Part shown: piece by piece, positions 10,786 through 19,185 of the stretch
How the letters are laid out: each line of letters opens with the position of its first letter
How positions within the stretch are numbered: position 1 is the first letter of the stretch
From: Gemmataceae bacterium
GTDB lineage: Bacteria; Planctomycetota; Planctomycetia; Gemmatales; Gemmataceae
Direction of reading: 5' to 3'
NCBI GenBank assembly: GCA_025055215.1
Contig: JANWYO010000061.1
Location: 1 to 57,153, forward strand
DNA: 57,153 nt
Position numbers and translations under genes: made by a program
Notes under the pieces: generated by a model
The model's database searches: none
What the model was told of the DNA's origin: nothing
Seen by the model: only the letters and a program-made list of their open reading frames with translations

Positions 10786-12195
10786 ATGCGCGTCTCCTTG
10801 ACGATGATCGTCCGCAACGAGGAAGCGAACCTGGTCGATTGCCTACGGTCAGTGGCGGGGCTGGTTGACGAAATCGTGGTGGTGGACACCGGCTCCAGCG
10901 ATCGCACCCGCGAGGTCGCCGCCAGCTTTGGGGCCGCCGTCTGGGAGTTCCCCTGGTGCGACGACTTTGCGGCCGCCCGCAACGAAAGCCTCCGCCGCGC
11001 CACCGGCGACTGGGTCTTCTGGATGGATGCCGATGACCGGCTCGACGCCGACAACCGCGACCGTTTCCGCCGCCTGCGGGGTGAGCTAGTGGCGGGGACC
11101 GCTTATGTGATGAAGTGCGTTTCACCAATTTCGGGCGGTGACGCCGCCGAGCAGAACCATGTCCGTCTGTTCCAGAAGCGCCCGGGGCTGACGTGGGAAT
11201 TCCGTGTCCACGAACAAATCCTCCCCGGGCTCCGCCGACTCGGTGATCGGATCCAACTCACGGACGTCATCATCACCCACCTCGGCTATGAGGGTGGTGG
11301 CCGTTCTCCCGAAAAACTCGAGCGCAACCTCCGCCTTCTGCTCCGCGACCTCGACGATCATCCCGAGCATCCCTTCGTCCTCGACAATCTGGGGCGGACC
11401 TGCTTCGCCCTCGGCCGGTTACCGGAGGCCATCGCTTACCTCCGGCGGGCCTTGCGCGTCCATCCCGACCCGGCGACAGCGGTGGAAATCGTCGGCTTCC
11501 TGCTAAGGGCACATCGAGCCTTGGGCGAGTTGCCGGCGGCCCAAGCCCTCTGCCAAGCCGCTCGGCAGCGATTCCCCGCGTCGGCCGAATTGCAGCTGCA
11601 AGAGGGCATCCTGGCACTGGAAGCCGGCAACCTGAGCCGGGCCGAGGTGTGTCTTCGGTCGCTGGCCGCCGACGCCGGGCCGGGCCGGACGCCCGGCCAG
11701 CGGGAAACGGCATGGCTATACTGGGCCCGTCTGGAGCGACGTCGCGGCCGCTTCGCCGAAGCCGAGGCCTGGCTGCGCAGCCTGGTGAGCGTCCGCCCTG
11801 AATGGTCCGACGCCTGGATGGAATTGGCCGACCTCTGGCTCGGCCTTGGTCGCCCAGCGGAGCTGGAAACGGCGGCCCGGCAGCTGGAATCGTCACCCCG
11901 AACGCTGCCGCTGGCTTTCGTGCTGCGGGCCCGGCTGCACTTGCAGCGGGGCGATTGGGCGGCGGCCCGCCAATTGGCCAGCGATGCGATCGCCTTGGCG
12001 CCGCGGGCCCTCTTGCCGCGGATCGTCCTCAGCCATGCGCTGCTTTTGGAAGGGAAGGATTTCGCTGCCGCCGAGCAGGCCTTGCGCGACATTTTGGCGA
12101 TCGATCCGCTGAACGCCGCTGCCCGGCACAACCTGGCGGAACTCCTCAAACCTCTCAGTCCGTCCGATCCGGGAACGGTTTCCCATGCCCCGTGA
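10786..12195 (+). CDS. Family 2 glycosyltransferase with C-terminal TPR-like repeats
   Basis: A 469-residue protein. Residues 1 to about 180 are a GT-A glycosyltransferase of the SunS/WaaE-like group: SLTMIVRNEEANLVDCL, EIVVVDTGSSDRT, and the metal-binding FWMDADDRLD (DxD at about 81-84). From about 190 to the end the sequence is a run of helical TPR-like repeats with Ala, Leu and Glu-rich 34-residue spacing (LGRTCFALGRLPEAIAYLRRAL is a clear unit, quoted in pieces as LGRTCFALG and LPEAIAYLRRAL). The acceptor is unknown. No other glycan gene is adjacent. It starts at an ATG 300 bp from guaB. Confidence 0.88.
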   Translation: MRVSLTMIVRNEEANLVDCLRSVAGLVDEIVVVDTGSSDRTREVAASFGAAVWEFPWCDDFAAARNESLRRATGDWVFWMDADDRLDADNRDRFRRLRGELVAGTAYVMKCVSPISGGDAAEQNHVRLFQKRPGLTWEFRVHEQILPGLRRLGDRIQLTDVIITHLGYEGGGRSPEKLERNLRLLLRDLDDHPEHPFVLDNLGRTCFALGRLPEAIAYLRRALRVHPDPATAVEIVGFLLRAHRALGELPAAQALCQAARQRFPASAELQLQEGILALEAGNLSRAEVCLRSLAADAGPGRTPGQRETAWLYWARLERRRGRFAEAEAWLRSLVSVRPEWSDAWMELADLWLGLGRPAELETAARQLESSPRTLPLAFVLRARLHLQRGDWAAARQLASDAIALAPRALLPRIVLSHALLLEGKDFAAAEQALRDILAIDPLNAAARHNLAELLKPLSPSDPGTVSHAP

Positions 12196-12222
12196 GGACC
12201 CGCTGTTTTTCGAGACGGCGGC

Positions 12223-13236
12223 TTAACGAGTTCGCTCCTTCAACAGGGGACGACCCAAGACCGGGTCACGCTCGGTGAACGGCCCTGGAGCGACGTCGCG
12301 ACTCAGGCAGCGGACGTACATTTCCAGCTTGGCATCCAGGTCGTCGGCGTGGTGGAGGATCAGACACTCCGGGACTAGCGGCAGACGCGCGGAACCCCAC
12401 TCCGGCAGGTTCAAATGCGCGACGATCATGTGCTCTAGAAGCAGGAGCAATTCGGGGTCTATGTCAACAATTTCGCGGGCCGTGTCGCGGACCAGGTCCC
12501 GACCGAGAAAGAGATGTCCCAAAAGCCGGCCCGGCACGGTCGGCTGCGGCGAACCCACGTCGTCGCTGAATTCGAGCACCCGGCCGATGTCGTGCAAGAC
12601 GGCGGCCGCGACGATCAGGTCGCGGTTCAGTGGCGGCCTCAGGTCCGGGTACTGCTGACGATATTTGTCGGCCAACAGCAGACAATTGCGGACGACCGAG
12701 AGGGTATGCTCCAGCAAGCCGCCGGCAAATGGAAAAAACTTGTTCGTGGTGGCCGGACGCTGGCGAAGGGCGTCGCCGTGGCGGTCGAGGATCATCAGGA
12801 CGAGGCGACGGAGCGGCTCGTCCGCAATCTCGGTGGTCACCAGCGTCCGCAGCTCGGCTGCCATGACCTCAGGATCGTGCCGAGATCGCTCCACGAGGCT
12901 GAGGGGGTCGAACCCATCCTCATGGTCAGCGGCGACCACGGCACGGATGTTCTCGATGTCGATCTGGGGGCCATAGCGCTCGTGCTCCAGGTAGGTGCCG
13001 CGGATTTTGTAGAAGCCACCCTCGCGCCACTCGGTTTCGCAGCGCTCGAACCAGGCACCATCGGACCAGGCCACGAAGGTGGCGGTCCGGTGGAGGTCTC
13101 GGAAACGGCAGGTGTAGTAGGGCTTGCCGTCGCGAGTGGCGCTGCGAGTGCGTTCCGCGAGCAGGGCGAAGAAATCGCCGTGCTGTCCGGGGGTCAGTTC
13201 GCACAGGCGGACCGGCTTCGGCTTGGCACGGGCCAT
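12223..13236 (-). CDS. YhaM-like 3'-5' exoribonuclease (OB fold plus HD domain)
   Basis: A 337-residue protein with the arrangement of Bacillus YhaM: an N-terminal OB-fold nucleic-acid-binding domain (YYTCRFRDLHRTATFVAW, about 40-100) and a C-terminal HD phosphohydrolase domain. The HD residues are visible as GGLLEHTLSVVRN, AAVLHDIGRVLEFS, and a later LEHMIVAH and ILHHADDLDAK. YhaM degrades single-stranded RNA and DNA from the 3' end. It is convergent with the glycosyltransferase and divergent from the DUF3616 gene, so it is likely transcribed alone. Confidence 0.88.
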   Translation of the reverse strand: MARAKPKPVRLCELTPGQHGDFFALLAERTRSATRDGKPYYTCRFRDLHRTATFVAWSDGAWFERCETEWREGGFYKIRGTYLEHERYGPQIDIENIRAVVAADHEDGFDPLSLVERSRHDPEVMAAELRTLVTTEIADEPLRRLVLMILDRHGDALRQRPATTNKFFPFAGGLLEHTLSVVRNCLLLADKYRQQYPDLRPPLNRDLIVAAAVLHDIGRVLEFSDDVGSPQPTVPGRLLGHLFLGRDLVRDTAREIVDIDPELLLLLEHMIVAHLNLPEWGSARLPLVPECLILHHADDLDAKLEMYVRCLSRDVAPGPFTERDPVLGRPLLKERTR

Positions 13237-13320
13237 CGGCAGACCTTTTCATTCACGGGAGGCACGCTGCCCCCAGGATACCCGGCAGTGACGCGATTCC
13301 TAGAAAAAACCGCCAACGGG

Positions 13321-13351
13321 CTGGGCAGCCCGGCCCCGCCGGGCCGCCCAG
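13321..13351. other. Imperfect 14-bp palindrome between divergent genes
   Basis: Arms CTGGGCAGCCCGGC and GCCGGGCCGCCCAG pair with one mismatch around a CCC loop. Like the palindrome at 10569 it is placed between two genes that start away from each other, so it is not a simple terminator. Confidence 0.55.
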
Positions 13352-13485
13352 TGGCGCCCGGCACGTTCGCCGCTCCTGCCCACGGGCGGGCGAGCCTGCC
13401 TGGCCTCGAGTGACCGGCATCGATGCGCCGCGACGGAAGGGGTCGTGGCACGGCTCATTAACATCCTGCCTTACCGAAGGACGTC

Positions 13486-14481
13486 ATGATGAACCAGACA
13501 GCATGGTCGGTGGCCATCTGCGGTTTGGCGCTGGGTCTGGGAGTTGCCTGCGACGCAAACATGGGCGACGTGCAGCGCTACGTGGAGATGTGCGACGCCT
13601 CAGCAGCCGTGGCCCTCAGCAACGACCTGTTCGTGGTGGCCAACGATGAGGACAACGTCTTGCGCGTCTACTCCCGTTCGCAGCCGGGCAAGCCGCTGAG
13701 CCATTTCGACCTCTCGTCCTTTCTAGGGGTCAAAACGAGCCAGGAAGCGGACATCGAAGGCGGCACGCGCCTTGGCGACCATTGTTGGTGGGTCACGTCC
13801 CATGCCCGGAACAGCGAGGGTGCGGATCGGCCGACGCGGCGCTTCCTCCTCGCCACTCGGGCCCATGTCGAGGAACAACGGGTCGTCCTGGCCGGGGCCG
13901 GGCGGCCTTATCCCCACCTGCTTCGCGATCTGCTGGCGCATCCACCCCTGAAACGGTATCGGCTCGCCGAGGCGGCGCAACTCGGCTCCAGGGAGGAGGG
14001 AGCCCTGAATATCGAAGGTCTGGCGGCGACGCCCGAGGGCACCCTCCTGATCGGCTTTCGCGCGCCCGTAGCGGCCGGCAAGGCCCTGCTGGTGCCGCTG
14101 CACAATCCCGGCGACCTTCTTCAGGCCGGAGGATCCGCTCGGCTCGGCGAGCCGATCGAACTCGATCTCGGCGGCCTGGGGATTCGCGGACTTGAGTATT
14201 GGCCCAATCGCCGACAGTACGTCATCCTGGCGGGGCCGGCCGGAGTCGAAGGCCCTTTCCGCCTTTATTTATGGAGTGGAAAAGCGACGGAGGTCGCCAT
14301 CCATGTCCGAGGCGTCGACTTTCGAGGGTGTCATCCTGAAACCGCCCTCGTTTTCCCGGGGTCCGACGCGCACGGGGTGTACATTTTGAGCGATGACGGC
14401 AGCCGGACCAAAGACGGTCGGCCGTGTAAAGACTTGCCGCTCGAACTGCGGAGCTTTCGCGGCTTCTGGGTGAAGCCCTGA
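13486..14481 (+). CDS. DUF3616 domain protein, exported
   Basis: A 331-residue protein with a hydrophobic N-terminal export signal (AICGLALGLGVACDAN, about 8-23); the Cys there is not in a strict lipobox. The mature part matches DUF3616, a beta-propeller-like family of unknown function that is frequent in planctomycetes: NDLFVVANDEDNVLRVYSR, EADIEGGTRLGDHCWWVTSH, LNIEGLAATPEGTLLIGFR. Starts at an ATG preceded by GAAGGACGTC. It is convergent with the following kinase gene. Confidence 0.85.
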   Translation: MMNQTAWSVAICGLALGLGVACDANMGDVQRYVEMCDASAAVALSNDLFVVANDEDNVLRVYSRSQPGKPLSHFDLSSFLGVKTSQEADIEGGTRLGDHCWWVTSHARNSEGADRPTRRFLLATRAHVEEQRVVLAGAGRPYPHLLRDLLAHPPLKRYRLAEAAQLGSREEGALNIEGLAATPEGTLLIGFRAPVAAGKALLVPLHNPGDLLQAGGSARLGEPIELDLGGLGIRGLEYWPNRRQYVILAGPAGVEGPFRLYLWSGKATEVAIHVRGVDFRGCHPETALVFPGSDAHGVYILSDDGSRTKDGRPCKDLPLELRSFRGFWVKP

Positions 14482-14520
14482 AGACTGACAGCTACGGAAA
14501 TCGGCCGCGGTGATCCCTGA

Positions 14521-14556
14521 GCGGCGGCGACGGCCTCGCGGGGCCGTCGCCGCCGC
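14521..14556. terminator. Bidirectional hairpin between convergent genes
   Basis: A perfect 15-bp inverted repeat (GCGGCGGCGACGGCC / GGCCGTCGCCGCCGC) with a 6-nt loop lies 40 bp after the DUF3616 gene and 28 bp after the kinase gene on the other strand. Position and strength suit a shared terminator. There is no T-run. Confidence 0.65.
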
Positions 14557-14583
14557 CACAGCGCGTGCCCGTCTCCCAACCCT

Positions 14584-17208
14584 TTACCGACCATCGACCG
14601 GCGGCGGCGCTCCGACGGGGGTGTTCCCTGGGCCGAGCCGGGCCAACATGCTCTGCCGCGAGTACCGGAGGAACGTGGCGTCGTTTTCCGTGTTTTCAGA
14701 GAGGTAGTCGAAGTCCATCGGCATGGCCAACAGATACGGGAGGCCGCGCTCACCCGTGTTGGGTCGCGTCACGTTCCCTTCAAATAGCGGAAACAGCGGT
14801 CTGACTCGCTCCTCCGGCGCTGGAACGTCGGCGCTGACAATGGCCGTCGTGCCGATGAAGAGGTTATTTCGGAACTCGATGTGGCTGCTGCCATCGGTCG
14901 GCGGCAGGCCCGCCAGGCGCAAGCCGTCGGCGAAGCGGAGGAACGTGTTCGACGAAATGGTGATCCGCAGCGGGCTGGGCGTGGCCGCGGGACGGTAGAG
15001 AAACGCCGGCCCCAGACGGTACTCGGACGATTTCATGGTGTACAGCCGATTGCGCTGAAAGGCCACGTCAAGGAGCGAGCCTTCCAGGACCACGGCCGCT
15101 TGGTGCAGCCCCTCGAAGCGGCAGTCCACCACGGCGATGTGCTGCGACGCCCCCGCGGCATCGGGGCCCAGCGGAGGCCCGATCCGCAGGGCCGACTCTC
15201 GCTGCTTCTTCTTGCCCGTGGTGATCCGCAGTTGACTCAGGACCACCGGCCGATCAGCCGTTCCGGTCACGCCGTGAAGCACGATGCCGGTTGACTTGTA
15301 TTGCCGCAGGACGAGGTTTTCCAGCCGCAACCCTGGACACGCGCCCGAAACCGTGACCAGGACTTCGGCCCGCTCATCATCCCCGTCAAACGTGAAGTTC
15401 TTGAGGACCAATCCATCCACATTAGCCACGTCCACCAGTGGCCGGCCTTTGTCGAAGTTTGGGGGTGTCCGCCAGATGACGCTCCCGGACGGCCCCCATC
15501 CTTCGATGGTGACGCCACGACCGAGTTTGCCATCCGCCAGGGCCAGTTGCTCTTCGACGGAATCATCCGCGACCACGATTCGGTCGCCCGGCCGGCACTG
15601 CTGCAAGGCCTGGAGGACCGTGGCAAATACCCTCCCCTGTGATTGCAACTCGGGGAGCGGGCTGCGGCTGACGACCTTGTCGGACCCGGACAGCGCGGGG
15701 AGCCGAACCTCTGGTGGCGCGACGGTGTTGTTCCCCGGCTGGGTCGCTGGAGTGCGCTGACTCCAAATCACATAACCGCCACCTACCGCCGCGAGCACCA
15801 AGACAACCGCCGTTCCCGCGAGGATCATCGGCCAACGTTGTTTCCGGGGAGGCGATTCCGTCACCTGGGACGCCGTCGTCGGCGGCGTCAGCGACGGCTG
15901 AAAGCGCCGCGAACTCACCGGGCGGATGGTGTCATCGTTGCGCAAGGAAGAGATAGGGAGCTTGAGAGACGGGTTGCTCCGGCGCGGCAGGCTGCTGCCG
16001 GAACTCGCCGGCGGCGATGGCGCCTCGGCCGAGGCGCTGCCGGCCACCGCTCCGGCCAAGGCCGGTACCCGCCGGCGCACGTTGGGCGACGCCGGCCCCA
16101 CTTCCCCAGAGCACAAGCGAGCGACCGCCGGGCTGTGCTTGGGAAAAAGCTCCGGCGGCGGTGGTGGCAAGGTCGAGGGCGTGAACGGCGCCAAGGCGTC
16201 GATGACCTCGCTCGGCGTCGCATAGCGCCGGTCGCGGTCCTTCGCCATCATGGTTTCGATGACGGCGATCAGGCCCTCTGGCACGTCGGAACGGAACTCC
16301 TGGATCGGTGTCGGCGCCCGCATCTGGTGCCAGATCAGCTTTTGAGCCACCGTTCCCTCCTCGAACGGCGCTCGCCCTGTCAAGCAGAAGTAAAAAGTTG
16401 CGCCCAAGCTGTAAATGTCGGCCCGGATGTCCACGTTGTGGCTGTTGACGGCCTGCTCGGGGGCGACATAGTCGGCCGTACCCAAGACGCTCTTGTCGTC
16501 GAATCGCTGGGTAATGGTGTCCTTATCATCGTGGAACAGCCGTGCCAACCCCATGTCGAGGACTTTGATGACGCCGGAGCGGTCGAGCAGGATGTTACCC
16601 GGCTTAATGTCGCGGTGGACCCAGCCGGCTTCGTGTGCATGCTGCAAACCGTGGGCAGCTTGCGTGATGTAATGGCACGCCTGGGGGACTTCCAACGGGC
16701 CGTGGGTCTTGACGATATACTGCAAGCTGGCGCCATCGACGTATTCCATGACCAGGAAATGCAGCTGATCTTCCTGGTCAACGTCGTGAGCGCGGACGAT
16801 GTTGGGATGATCAAGGGCAGCCACTGCCCGGGCTTCCCGGTAGAACCGTTCGACGGCAGAGCCATCGCCGACGGCGTCGCGCGGCAAGACTTTGAGCGCC
16901 ACCAGCCGCCGTAAGTGGATGTGTTCACAAAGGAAGACCTTGCCCATGCCGCCGGCGCCGAGGGTCTCCAAGAGCTTGTATTTGCCCATCAGGATGAAAC
17001 GCTTCCAGCGCCCCATGATGAGTTGGTTGGCTTGGAAGACGGTGAGCAGCCCATCGCGGACCATCATGGCCGCGAGGGCCTGCGGTTCGGTGGGCAACGG
17101 TTTGACGGCTGCCTGCTGCCGCAAATACTCTTCGAGACGGTCGGCCTCGACGACGCCGCTTTTGCGGACTACCTCAAGAAATTCTTCGTTCGTTCGCAGG
17201 GCAGGCAT
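14584..17208 (-). CDS. Ser/Thr protein kinase with membrane helix and beta-helix-like sensor domain
   Basis: An 874-residue Hanks-type kinase. Residues 1-72 form a helical module that also begins the kinase at 40589. The kinase domain follows at about 75-340: glycine loop GAGGMG (85-90), Lys106, HRDIKPGN (198-205), APEQ (249). The usual DFG is DMG (218-220), which keeps the metal-binding Asp, so it is probably active. A low-complexity Ser/Pro-rich linker leads to one membrane helix (about 460-482). The C-terminal 380 residues outside the membrane look like a right-handed parallel beta-helix (VTIEGWG, LVLKNFTFDG, LRLENLVLRQYKSTGIVL, SHIEFRNNLFIG). This could bind a carbohydrate or other envelope ligand; that is inference. 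Confidence 0.9.
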   Translation of the reverse strand: MPALRTNEEFLEVVRKSGVVEADRLEEYLRQQAAVKPLPTEPQALAAMMVRDGLLTVFQANQLIMGRWKRFILMGKYKLLETLGAGGMGKVFLCEHIHLRRLVALKVLPRDAVGDGSAVERFYREARAVAALDHPNIVRAHDVDQEDQLHFLVMEYVDGASLQYIVKTHGPLEVPQACHYITQAAHGLQHAHEAGWVHRDIKPGNILLDRSGVIKVLDMGLARLFHDDKDTITQRFDDKSVLGTADYVAPEQAVNSHNVDIRADIYSLGATFYFCLTGRAPFEEGTVAQKLIWHQMRAPTPIQEFRSDVPEGLIAVIETMMAKDRDRRYATPSEVIDALAPFTPSTLPPPPPELFPKHSPAVARLCSGEVGPASPNVRRRVPALAGAVAGSASAEAPSPPASSGSSLPRRSNPSLKLPISSLRNDDTIRPVSSRRFQPSLTPPTTASQVTESPPRKQRWPMILAGTAVVLVLAAVGGGYVIWSQRTPATQPGNNTVAPPEVRLPALSGSDKVVSRSPLPELQSQGRVFATVLQALQQCRPGDRIVVADDSVEEQLALADGKLGRGVTIEGWGPSGSVIWRTPPNFDKGRPLVDVANVDGLVLKNFTFDGDDERAEVLVTVSGACPGLRLENLVLRQYKSTGIVLHGVTGTADRPVVLSQLRITTGKKKQRESALRIGPPLGPDAAGASQHIAVVDCRFEGLHQAAVVLEGSLLDVAFQRNRLYTMKSSEYRLGPAFLYRPAATPSPLRITISSNTFLRFADGLRLAGLPPTDGSSHIEFRNNLFIGTTAIVSADVPAPEERVRPLFPLFEGNVTRPNTGERGLPYLLAMPMDFDYLSENTENDATFLRYSRQSMLARLGPGNTPVGAPPPVDGR

Positions 17209-17363
17209 GGCTTCCTCGGGGTAGGAATTCTGCGTTGCCTTGGGCCGCCCAGGCGAATAGTATGGTGGCTTTTCTCCGAAGCTCTTCGCAAGACGATCAC
17301 AGGCCTTTTCAGCAGACTTTCACAAATCCTACACGAGTCACCAAGGACACCCGGAGGTCAGAC

Positions 17364-17391
17364 TGGGCGAGCGGCTTTCGCCGCTCGCCCA
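17364..17391 (-). terminator. Hairpin downstream of the PQQ-like propeller gene
   Basis: A perfect stem (TGGGCGAGCGGC / GCCGCTCGCCCA, 12 bp) with a TTTC loop lies about 40 bp past the stop of the minus-strand gene that ends at 17432. The remainder of the gap up to the kinase start at 17208 shows nothing else. Confidence 0.6.
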
Positions 17392-17431
17392 AGGGCCCGT
17401 TGCCTCGACGGCTCGGTGACGAAATGGTGCC

Positions 17432-18697
17432 TCAATGCCCGCCGATGCAGTAAAGGAACCGGTTGGAACGCAGCAGGAGCCGACGGCCGGCAACGGCCGG
17501 ACTGGCGTTGAACGTACTGCCGTCCTGAAGGTCGTTGACTGCCAGCAGCTGGAATTGAGGTTTTGCCGGAAGCACAAAAGTTTTGCCGCTGCGCGAAACA
17601 TAATAGAGCTTGCCATCTGCCAGGAGGGCCGAGGCGTAGAATTGTCCGCCGCGATCCAGGCGTTCCGCGTAAACCAGCTCTCCGGTCTCGGCTTTGGCAC
17701 AGTGAGCGACCCCGAGGTTGTCGTTGACCCAGAACAGGTGCCCATCGTAAACGACGGGCGACGAGACATTGGAGCCATGCCGCCCTGTCCACAGCCGGTG
17801 CGATTGGGTGACGTCACCCATGCCGCCGGCCCGGACCGCCAAGGCTGCCACCCCTGAGCGTCCCCCGATGGCCCAGATCGTCCCCTGATGAGCGACCACG
17901 CTCGGCACCATGTACCACCCGATGTCGGTATCGCACGACCACAGCCGCTTCCCTGTCGCGGGATCGAACGCCAGCAACTGCCTCGGGATGGCTACCACCA
18001 GTTCGGTCTTGCCCTTACCTGCGGGAACCAGCACGGGCGTGTTCCAGGCTTCCTGAATACCTCGTGCCCGCCAGACCTCGGCCCCCGTCTTGCGGTTCAA
18101 GGCGACGAGGCTTTCGCTCTCCACACTGGCATTGACGATCACCAGCTCACCGAAGATCACCGGCGAGGCGGCCGAGCCCCAACCATTCAAGCCGCCGCCG
18201 ACGTCAGCGTGCCACAGCGGCTTCCCCGCGAGGTCGAAGGCGAAGACCCCCGATTTTCCGAAAAAAGCGTAAATCCGCTGGCCATCGGAGACCGGCGTGC
18301 TCGACGCGTAGCCATGCTCCTCTCGGATCCGATCCTGCTCCGGGAGCTTGGGCTTCAACTCTTGAGACCAAAGCTGGCTGCCGTCACTGCTCCGATAGCA
18401 CACCACATGCAGCCGCAAGTCTTCCATGCGGCCTCGCTGTCCAGGGACGTTAAAGCCGGTGTAACAGGTCAAAATGATCTTGTCACCGACGACGATAGGG
18501 CTGGAGGTGCCCGGTCCGGGCGGGGCGACTTTCCAAGCCAGATTTTCGTTGGGGCCCCACTTTACCGGAAGGCCCTGGGCCGTGCTCACTCCCATGCCCG
18601 TGGGCCCACGGAACTGCGGCCAATCGGCCTGTTGGGCGGCCAGGAACCCGGGGACCAGCCCCACCGCGACGACCCCAACGGCAACGGACCGGCGCAT
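17432..18697 (-). CDS. Exported PQQ-like beta-propeller protein
   Basis: A 421-residue protein with an N-terminal signal peptide (RRSVAVGVVAVGLVPGFLAAQ, cleavage near 22). The mature start DWPQFRGPTGMG is the hallmark of the planctomycete PQQ-binding-like propeller proteins. Repeated blades carry the Trp-docking pattern (GSQLWSQEL, GKPLWHADVGG, GAEVWRARG, GKRLWSCD). Many family members have no bound PQQ and no known enzyme activity, so this should be read as a propeller of unknown ligand. GGGAGG precedes the ATG. Confidence 0.85.
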   Translation of the reverse strand: MRRSVAVGVVAVGLVPGFLAAQQADWPQFRGPTGMGVSTAQGLPVKWGPNENLAWKVAPPGPGTSSPIVVGDKIILTCYTGFNVPGQRGRMEDLRLHVVCYRSSDGSQLWSQELKPKLPEQDRIREEHGYASSTPVSDGQRIYAFFGKSGVFAFDLAGKPLWHADVGGGLNGWGSAASPVIFGELVIVNASVESESLVALNRKTGAEVWRARGIQEAWNTPVLVPAGKGKTELVVAIPRQLLAFDPATGKRLWSCDTDIGWYMVPSVVAHQGTIWAIGGRSGVAALAVRAGGMGDVTQSHRLWTGRHGSNVSSPVVYDGHLFWVNDNLGVAHCAKAETGELVYAERLDRGGQFYASALLADGKLYYVSRSGKTFVLPAKPQFQLLAVNDLQDGSTFNASPAVAGRRLLLRSNRFLYCIGGH

Positions 18698-19185
18698 GAC
18701 ATCAACCTCCCGTGTGGGTATGACGACTCACCTGGAACAGACGTTGGGCGACACTTTAACCGATGCAACAGGGAGCCACAACGTCCCCGGTGAGCAAGTC
18801 GCGCCAACACCTCATGTCACCCCTGGGCATCAACCGCACGAGGGCTCTGCCCCTCCTGTGCTCGCCACGCTGGCGCGTGTCCGCTCACCGGCAAGCTTCA
18901 GGGGGAATTGGGTACGGGCGCTCCCCGCGACCGAGCCGAGGCCTCGCCAAACTGCCGTTACGCCGAAACCGCAGCCGTTCAATCAAATCGAAATCCTTGA
19001 GTGACTCAGACAGTCGATAGGCTCGATAGAGTTGTGGCGGCCCGGTGTAAGGCGGGTGATAATACGAAGAGACGCGAGGCTGTTGCGGGCCGCGGCGCCG
19101 GGCTTCAGTCGGGCGACGGCGGCCGAGCAGGCGGGGAGTGCCGAGATTGCCCCGAGCTTGGAACCGGCCAGAGGGACATGCAGCC
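18698..19185. other. 488-bp divergent gap, no gene recognised
   Basis: This region separates the propeller gene (minus) from the sulfatase gene (plus). Open frames through it are short and Arg/Pro-rich, with no start preceded by a ribosome-binding site. A GATAAT-like hexamer near 19060 might serve the sulfatase gene but has no -35 at proper spacing. I see no repeat or hairpin of note. Confidence 0.4.
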
